Shown piece by piece: positions 1-4,251 of a DNA stretch of 7,199 bases. Position numbers and translations under genes: made by a program. Within the stretch, counting starts at the first letter, position 1. The number at the start of each line of letters is the position of its first letter. The notes beneath the pieces are model-generated. The model made no database searches and had not been told where the DNA came from. It was given only the letters and a program-made list of their open reading frames with translations. The DNA is taken from NCBI GenBank assembly GCA_022567775.1, contig JADFGH010000109.1, positions 1 to 7,199 on the forward strand. The letters are read 5' to 3'. The DNA is from Pseudomonadota bacterium (GTDB taxonomy: Bacteria > Pseudomonadota > Gammaproteobacteria > Steroidobacterales > Woeseiaceae).

Positions 1-1
1 A

Positions 2-214
2 ATCGTCAAGCGTTATGAAAAATCGAAGGATATTGTCGAATTTTCGGGGCCCGCCGGTTTGCGACTTATACGGGGATTTCGTGACGAGTCACTGAGGGGA
101 CGCTGGAATGGTCACAGATCATCGCGGCTTGGTGACCAGTATCGAATAATTTACCGTATAGGGAAAAAGAGATTATATGTGATGGTCGTGGATGTGACAG
201 CTCACGACTATTGA
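2..214 (+). CDS. RelE/ParE-superfamily toxin (type II toxin-antitoxin), 5' end outside window
   Basis: Frame 2 is open from the first bases to a TGA at 212-214, giving 70 C-terminal residues. The start codon lies left of the window, so perhaps 15-25 residues are missing compared with the usual 85-95. The visible part has the RelE/ParE-fold signature: a basic strand segment RSSRLGDQYRIIYRI (residues 39-53), then a hydrophobic strand LYVMVVDV (58-65), then the short tail TAHDY (66-70). Members of this superfamily are mostly ribosome-dependent mRNA interferases, and some are gyrase poisons. The short RelE/HigB-like tail and the downstream XRE gene favour an mRNA interferase (inference). The stop codon overlaps the potential TTG start of the antitoxin frame, so the two genes are co-transcribed. 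Toxin-first order is typical of higBA-like pairs, and such pairs are usually autoregulated by the antitoxin at a promoter upstream, here outside the window. Base composition (about 47% GC) is lower than in the rest of the window. Family assignment is fairly secure; the exact subfamily is not. Confidence 0.8.
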   Translation: MVKRYEKSKDIVEFSGPAGLRLIRGFRDESLRGRWNGHRSSRLGDQYRIIYRIGKKRLYVMVVDVTAHDY

Positions 215-218
215 AGGA
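214..218 (+). promoter_or_regulatory. Ribosome binding site choosing the antitoxin start
   Basis: AAGGA at 214-218 lies 7 bases before GTG at 226. The in-frame TTG at 211 has no comparable purine stretch upstream, so this site favours the GTG as the start. It sits just after the toxin stop codon, which suits translational coupling of toxin and antitoxin. Confidence 0.55.
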
Positions 219-225
219 ACCAGCA

Positions 226-486
226 GTGAAAGAATTTGCGCGAGCCAGAAAACATATTGAGGTATCAGCCGGAGAGTCGGTTCGTATCCTCAGAGAGTTG
301 CAGGAGCTGAGTCAGAATCAGTTGGCGGACCTTTGTGGCATTCCCCAGTCGACTATTTCAGCAATTGAGAATGACCGTGTTCGCCTGGGGGTGGAGAGGT
401 CCAAAACCTTGGCGAGAGCATTGAAGTGCCATCCTGCTGTATTGGTCTTTCCAGGCTGGAATGTGAGAGTCGAATCAGCGGCCTAG
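226..486 (+). CDS. XRE-family HTH antitoxin (HigA-like), partner of the upstream toxin
   Basis: This is an 86-residue protein from the GTG at 226; reading from the TTG at 211 would add five residues (91 aa). A classic lambda-Cro/XRE helix-turn-helix covers about residues 18-67. The first helix is around SVRILRELQELS. The second and recognition helices are in SQNQLADLCGIPQSTISAIE (29-48). The third follows in LGVERSKTLARAL (54-66). The tail HPAVLVFPGW (69-78) is typical of small antitoxins encoded beside RelE/HigB toxins. The antitoxin is expected to bind and neutralise the toxin and, with it, repress the shared promoter (family knowledge). It follows the toxin directly. The GTG is preferred because AAGGA stands 7 bases upstream; the TTG overlaps the toxin stop in TTGA and could be a second start. 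The alternative reading, a lone XRE regulator, is unlikely given the toxin remnant next to it. Confidence 0.85.
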   Translation: MKEFARARKHIEVSAGESVRILRELQELSQNQLADLCGIPQSTISAIENDRVRLGVERSKTLARALKCHPAVLVFPGWNVRVESAA

Positions 487-512
487 CAAAAATTCAAAAT
501 AAAAGGAAAAAT

Positions 513-662
513 CGAAAAAGGTGTCACAAAAAGAGGGCAGGTCACTGCTGTCCGATAAACGCTGGTAGCGATGCCGCGATTTTCGGATTTTGGGAGTTGA
601 CATCACGTCGTTTTGACACCGGTTACCAGTTTATGGAACAGCAGTGACTTGACACCTTTTCG
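513..662. repeat. 150-bp imperfect inverted-repeat element (MITE/REP-like)
   Basis: The gap between the antitoxin and the cytochrome gene (487-724) contains no credible gene, and most of it forms a long imperfect palindrome. The ends match exactly over 11 bases: AAAAGGTGTCA at 516-526 against its complement at 650-660, both flanked by a further CG or CGA at the outer edge. A second exact 11-base pair follows, GTCACTGCTGT at 541-551 with its complement at 638-648. ATAAAC (555-560) pairs with 629-634, and TGGTA (563-567) with 624-628. The left arm carries about 14 extra bases (527-540) between its first two blocks. The loop is about 568-623 and holds another TGACACC at 614-620. Such ends resemble small non-autonomous elements mobilised in trans, or REP-type repeats linked to RAYT (tyrosine REP) transposases. 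That identity is inferred, since no second copy lies in the window. The remaining bases (487-512 and 663-724) show nothing I can name apart from the site at 714-717. Confidence 0.6.
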
Positions 663-713
663 TCGCGACGCAAGGTTGGGTGACAGGGGTCCCATCGAAG
701 CGGTCTTTACGTT

Positions 714-717
714 AGGG
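714..717 (+). promoter_or_regulatory. Probable ribosome binding site of the multiheme cytochrome gene
   Basis: AGGG at 714-717 lies 7 bases before ATG at 725. It is a weak but well-placed Shine-Dalgarno sequence and favours this ATG over the in-frame ATGs at 731 and 746. Confidence 0.4.
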
Positions 718-724
718 TATCGGC

Positions 725-2668
725 ATGTTGATGGACAGTCGCACAATGGTGTCGATCAGGCTGCTTTTCTGGTTGGTTGCCGGCTGGTCAACACAGTTAG
801 CCGCCGCGGAGCCTGATGTACTTGCGCTGCTCGGCGCGCGGGCGACCGAGGGCGCCGCGGCGGGTTACGTCGATGATGCGGTCTGTGGCAGGTGCCACGT
901 GGAAAAGTACAAGAGTTACCAGGGCGTCGGGATGTCGCAGTCGTTCAAGCGACCTGGCGCCGCAGCACCTATAGAAGACTTCGGGCGTGAGTACTATCAC
1001 GAACCACTGCAACGTTACTACCAGATTTTCGAGCGCGGCGAGGACCTGATATTTCGCCGCTTTCAGCGCGACAAGAACGGTGGCGTTATCAACGAAATCG
1101 AGATTCCCGTCGCCTGGATCATAGGTTCGGGAAACCGCGCGCGTAGCTACCTGTATCAAACGGAATGGGGAGAGATGTTCATGCTCCCTATCGGCTGGTA
1201 CTCGGAGGACAAGCGGTGGGGGATGTCGCCCGGCTTCGAGGCTGCCGATCAACCTGGTATCCACCGGCAGATAACTACCACGTGCATGTTCTGCCATAAC
1301 GCCTTCCCGGAGGTGCCGGCGGGAAGCGACGCTCACTGGTCCGTAGAGACATTTCCCCACAGCCTGCCCGAGGGCACGGGCTGTCAGCGTTGTCATGGAC
1401 CAGGAGCCAAGCACATCTCGGCCGTCCTGAGCGGCGAGGAGATTGCGACCATCCGTGATGCGATCACCAATCCCGGGCGTTTGTCCGCAGAGTTGCGCGA
1501 TTCGGTCTGCTTCCAGTGTCACATGCTGCCCTCGGCAGCCCTCGCGGGCGCTCGGCGCTTCGGCACTGGCGTCTATTCCTTTCGACCTGGTCAGAAGCTT
1601 TCAGACTACATAGTGCACGTCGACGTCGTCGAGCAAGGCGTGAATCGGGAAGACCGGTTTGAGATTAATCATCACGGATATCGATTTTCTCAGAGCAGAT
1701 GCTATCGGGAGAGCAAGGGTGAACTCGCCTGCATCAGTTGCCATGATCCGCATGTAAAACCCGAATCGACGGCGTTCCGCTCGAGCGTTGGCAAGGTGTG
1801 TAGCGGTTGCCACGAGGACGCAGCCGATGCGCACACGCCGGAAACCGACCTGTCAGGTGGGGCCTGTGTGACCTGCCATATGCCGCGTCGACGGACCAGC
1901 GACGTGATTCACGTAACGATGACCGACCATCGCATTGCAAGAGGTCCATTTGATCTCGATGCATTGATCGAGCCCATGGAAAAGGACAATCGGGTCATTA
2001 CAGCCGTCGGCATTCTCGAGCTTGGGGATCCGCCGGAGGGCAGCGAAGCCGATGCGTATCGGGCCATCGCAGCGCTGAGATCCGGCCGCAATATGGCGGC
2101 GGCACAAAGCGAACTGGAGCGGGCCCTGCAGGACGTGGAGTTCCTGGGCGGCGAACCGTACGTGGATCTGGCCACATCGCAGTTCAATGCTGCCCGGTAT
2201 CGCGCGGCCCAGAGCACCGCGCGCCGGATAATCGCAGGCGGTGAGAATCTGCGCCCGGCCTACACCGTGCTCGGAACATCATTGCTGGCACAGGGGCAGC
2301 AGAAAGAGGCGATCCGCATGCTACAGCGGTCGATCGAGGTGCAACCTCATCCGGAAGCACACTTCAATCTCGCCGCTGCCTATCTCGGAGTCGGTGACTA
2401 CCAGGGTGCGCGGGAGCAGATCGATGCCGCAATTGCGCTGCGTCCCTACATGGCGCAAGCATGGAAATACAAAGCGCGGCTGCTTGCTGCAGGAAACGAG
2501 CACGCGCAGGCTCGCGACGCCTTTGTGCGCACATTGCAACTGCAGCCGCTGGACCTCCCGGTGTACGGCGAACTTGTCGATCTGTTGCGCGCTTTGGGTG
2601 AGCCCGAGGAGGCAGAGCGCTACCTGGAGCTGGGGTTGCGCATGTCCAGGATGCTTGCTGACCTGTAA
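725..2668 (+). CDS. Exported heptaheme c-type cytochrome with C-terminal TPR domain
   Basis: A 647-residue protein. Residues 1-28 form a Sec signal peptide: a basic region with R12, the hydrophobic stretch LLFWLVAG, and cleavage after LAAA28. Seven CXXCH heme c attachment motifs follow: CGRCH 54-58, CMFCH 187-191, CQRCH 220-224, CFQCH 262-266, CISCH 336-340, CSGCH 359-363 and CVTCH 381-385. The first lies in a cytochrome c554-like region, and the 130 residues between hemes 1 and 2 form a heme-free insert (IGSGNRARSYLY at 133-144). Residues 395-405 (IHVTMTDHRIA) are histidine-rich and may supply distal ligands. From about 440 to 640 the chain is alpha-helical TPR, with clear repeats near 513-540, 547-574 and 581-608. 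Hemes would be attached in the periplasm by the Ccm system, so the protein should act in periplasmic electron transfer, with the TPRs docking a partner. Similar cytochrome-TPR proteins are common but functionally uncharacterised, and neither substrate nor partner can be read from this locus. ATG 725 is chosen for its RBS; ATG 746 would also retain the signal peptide. Confidence 0.9.
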   Translation: MLMDSRTMVSIRLLFWLVAGWSTQLAAAEPDVLALLGARATEGAAAGYVDDAVCGRCHVEKYKSYQGVGMSQSFKRPGAAAPIEDFGREYYHEPLQRYYQIFERGEDLIFRRFQRDKNGGVINEIEIPVAWIIGSGNRARSYLYQTEWGEMFMLPIGWYSEDKRWGMSPGFEAADQPGIHRQITTTCMFCHNAFPEVPAGSDAHWSVETFPHSLPEGTGCQRCHGPGAKHISAVLSGEEIATIRDAITNPGRLSAELRDSVCFQCHMLPSAALAGARRFGTGVYSFRPGQKLSDYIVHVDVVEQGVNREDRFEINHHGYRFSQSRCYRESKGELACISCHDPHVKPESTAFRSSVGKVCSGCHEDAADAHTPETDLSGGACVTCHMPRRRTSDVIHVTMTDHRIARGPFDLDALIEPMEKDNRVITAVGILELGDPPEGSEADAYRAIAALRSGRNMAAAQSELERALQDVEFLGGEPYVDLATSQFNAARYRAAQSTARRIIAGGENLRPAYTVLGTSLLAQGQQKEAIRMLQRSIEVQPHPEAHFNLAAAYLGVGDYQGAREQIDAAIALRPYMAQAWKYKARLLAAGNEHAQARDAFVRTLQLQPLDLPVYGELVDLLRALGEPEEAERYLELGLRMSRMLADL

Positions 2669-2785
2669 AATCGCAGCCAGCGCGGGCTCCGTATCATCAA
2701 TTGGCATCCCTTGAAATACAGCGATTAACAGTGATCAATGTATTCTCCGCCAGGTATTCGCGACACGCCAAAGACAACGGCTGGA
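2669..2785. other. 117-base convergent intergenic gap, no clear terminator
   Basis: This gap separates the cytochrome gene and the aldolase gene, which converge on it. Only short hairpins are visible, such as a 5-bp GGCTG/CAGCC stem overlapping the aldolase stop on the minus strand, and none is followed by a run of T. No gene or repeat is evident. Confidence 0.5.
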
Positions 2786-3709
2786 TCAGCCAAGCCCCGG
2801 CATATCGAAGCCCTTTTGCAAAAGCGAAGCAACCAGCGCACTACACTGATCATCTGCTAAAGCTACCAAAGGCGGACGCACTGTCCGCCACTGTGCATCA
2901 TTGGAAAAGTGGGCGACGGTGGCTTTCAAGGCCGGAATCATCGGATACGCCATCGCGGTATCGCGAATCTCATCCAGTTCCTTCTGCAAGGACTCTGCCT
3001 CCGCTGACTGCCATTCCCGGTAGAGCCGGTCTATCGCTGCGGGATTGATATTCGCGGTTGCCGATATGCAGCCGGCGCCTCCGCCACGCATGTTTTGCAA
3101 AAGAAAGGTTTCGGCGCCGGCAAACACCCGAAAATCATCCCAGCGACGTTGCAGCATGGCGTTGGTGTTGTCCCAGTCGCCGGAGCTGTCTTTTACGCCC
3201 ACCACGGTATCCGGATAGGCCTTGATCAATCGTTCGATCAGAGCCAGTGAAATGCCAACCTGGGAAACAGGGGGAATGTGATAGAGGTAAATGCGCAATG
3301 ATGAATGGCCAACACGCTCGATGACCTCGGCAAAACTTGCGAACAAGCCGTCGTCGCTGACGCCTTTGTAATAGAAGGGTGGCAGCATCAGGGCGCCGGC
3401 ACAGCCGAGCTTGACTGCATGTTCCGTCAGCTTGACCGTATCCGTCAGCGCGCAACAGCCGGTTCCTGGCATCATCCGATTCGTGTCGATGCCGGCGTCG
3501 ACCAGGCGATCGAGCAACATCATTTTTTCTTCGATGGAAAGAGAGTTTGCTTCGCTGTTGGTACCGAAAACGGCCAGGCCGACATTCTGCGACAACAGCC
3601 ACCGGCATTGCCGAATCAATCGATCGGGGTCGGGGCTCAAGTCCTGGTTAAAGGGCGTGATAACCGGGCACAGCACGCCCGACATTCTTTGGCTACTCAC
3701 ACTAGCCAT
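2786..3709 (-). CDS. DapA/NAL-superfamily class I aldolase or lyase, substrate unknown
   Basis: A 307-residue (beta/alpha)8-barrel of the dihydrodipicolinate synthase/N-acetylneuraminate lyase superfamily, of usual length. Visible family landmarks are GVLCPVITPF (11-20), the phosphate/carboxylate-loop position GTNSE (49-53), the catalytic tyrosine Y143 in YLYHIPP, the Schiff-base lysine K173 in GVKDSSGD, and the glycine-rich RGGGAGCISATANINP (208-223). These enzymes form an imine between the lysine and a 2-oxo acid (often pyruvate) and then add or remove an aldehyde. Two features argue against true DapA. The TT pair of E. coli DapA (T44, T45) reads TN here, and the stretch after the tyrosine (PPVSQVG) has no counterpart of substrate-binding Arg138. 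The natural aldehyde or 2-oxo acid substrate is therefore unknown. The start at 3709 is supported by GGAGA at 3718-3722. It overlaps the upstream membrane-protein gene by 8 bases, so coupled translation is likely. Other possible starts are ATG 3748 (47-base overlap) and ATG 3685 (no clear RBS). Confidence 0.88.
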   Translation of the reverse strand: MASVSSQRMSGVLCPVITPFNQDLSPDPDRLIRQCRWLLSQNVGLAVFGTNSEANSLSIEEKMMLLDRLVDAGIDTNRMMPGTGCCALTDTVKLTEHAVKLGCAGALMLPPFYYKGVSDDGLFASFAEVIERVGHSSLRIYLYHIPPVSQVGISLALIERLIKAYPDTVVGVKDSSGDWDNTNAMLQRRWDDFRVFAGAETFLLQNMRGGGAGCISATANINPAAIDRLYREWQSAEAESLQKELDEIRDTAMAYPMIPALKATVAHFSNDAQWRTVRPPLVALADDQCSALVASLLQKGFDMPGLG

Positions 3710-4214
3710 TCTGCGAGTCTCCGGGCGGAATAAAAAGCATGCGAACAAATTGCTGCGCAGCGTGAGCCAGGTACCAAATGAGACCGAGGGCGATTACGCC
3801 TGGAGCCCGGTTCTCCAGCAAATCAAGCATGACGGCAAGCTGTAGTAGCAGAACGATAGTGTGCCCGGTTGCCATGGTGGAAAACGCACCCCAGTTGAAT
3901 ATCTCCGGGGCAATTCTGGCTATCCGCTGGGACGCCATTATCCACCATGCGATAAACAGGAATGAGTAAGCGAAAATCGCGGCTGACGAAGCAAACCAGA
4001 CGCGCTCGTCAGGCACACCGAAATTGACCAGCGTATCCGGTAACATCGACAGAAACATGGCACCAAATGACAGCGAGAAGAGAATGCGCAATCGATATTT
4101 CTGAATATCGTCGAGCGGGCCCGAATCTTTTCGTAGCGCGACCACGAGCCCGCTAAAACCGGCGAGCCCTATGCTGATTTCAGCAATTGTCTGTAACGAA
4201 TCCGGAATGTTCAA
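3702..4214 (-). CDS. Small polytopic inner-membrane protein of unknown function
   Basis: A 170-residue protein whose function I cannot assign. About five hydrophobic helices are visible: near residues 10-27 (IAEISIGLAGFSGLVVAL), 43-63 (around LFSLSFGAMFLSML), 73-95 (around AAIFAYSFLFIAWWIMA), 110-132 (around HTIVLLLQLAVML) and 138-162 (around VIALGLIWYLAHA). Short charged loops separate them, including RKDSGPLDDIQKYR after the first helix. No catalytic or transport motif stands out. The start is a TTG, because no ATG or GTG precedes the first membrane helix; GAGG lies about 10 bases upstream of it. The gene begins 37 bases after the protease stop, and its last codons overlap the aldolase start by 8 bases, so it probably belongs to one transcription unit with both. 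Coupling to the aldolase could mean a shared pathway, for example membrane handling of its substrate, but that is only a guess. The reading frame itself is secure because of its uniform membrane-helix pattern. Confidence 0.7.
   Translation of the reverse strand: MNIPDSLQTIAEISIGLAGFSGLVVALRKDSGPLDDIQKYRLRILFSLSFGAMFLSMLPDTLVNFGVPDERVWFASSAAIFAYSFLFIAWWIMASQRIARIAPEIFNWGAFSTMATGHTIVLLLQLAVMLDLLENRAPGVIALGLIWYLAHAAQQFVRMLFIPPGDSQNG
3718..3722 (-). promoter_or_regulatory. Ribosome binding site deciding the aldolase start
   Basis: Read on the minus strand, GGAGA lies 8 bases before the ATG at 3709 and inside the last codons of the upstream membrane-protein gene. It favours ATG 3709 over ATG 3748 and ATG 3685, and it implies that ribosomes finishing the upstream gene help to start the aldolase. 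Confidence 0.55.
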
Positions 4215-4251
4215 GAAACGCTCGCCTCGTTTGGAAACTCGTTGTCGATCG

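Noticed and set aside
597..677. Three TTGACA-like -35 boxes (597-602, 613-618, 649-654)
   Set aside because: No acceptable -10 hexamer lies 16-18 bases downstream of any of them, and all belong to or adjoin the repeated TGACACC motif of the palindrome, so a promoter call is not supported.
797..1522. Long 241-codon minus-strand open frame inside the cytochrome gene
   Set aside because: It lies wholly opposite a gene with seven CXXCH motifs, a signal peptide and TPRs. Its translation shows no domain, and high GC readily yields such antisense frames.
1690..1720. Possible eighth heme site around C326 (SRCYRES)
   Set aside because: There is no CXXCH or known variant; it is a single cysteine without the second cysteine and histidine.
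3707..3748. ATG at 3748 as the aldolase start
   Set aside because: It would overlap the upstream gene by 47 bases and add 13 residues not typical of the family. ATG 3709 has a good GGAGA site and the expected N-terminal length.
3305..3845. Plus-strand open frames of 142 and 144 codons opposite the aldolase and membrane-protein genes
   Set aside because: They are antisense to well-supported genes, have arginine- and serine-rich compositions without motifs, and show no convincing ribosome binding sites.
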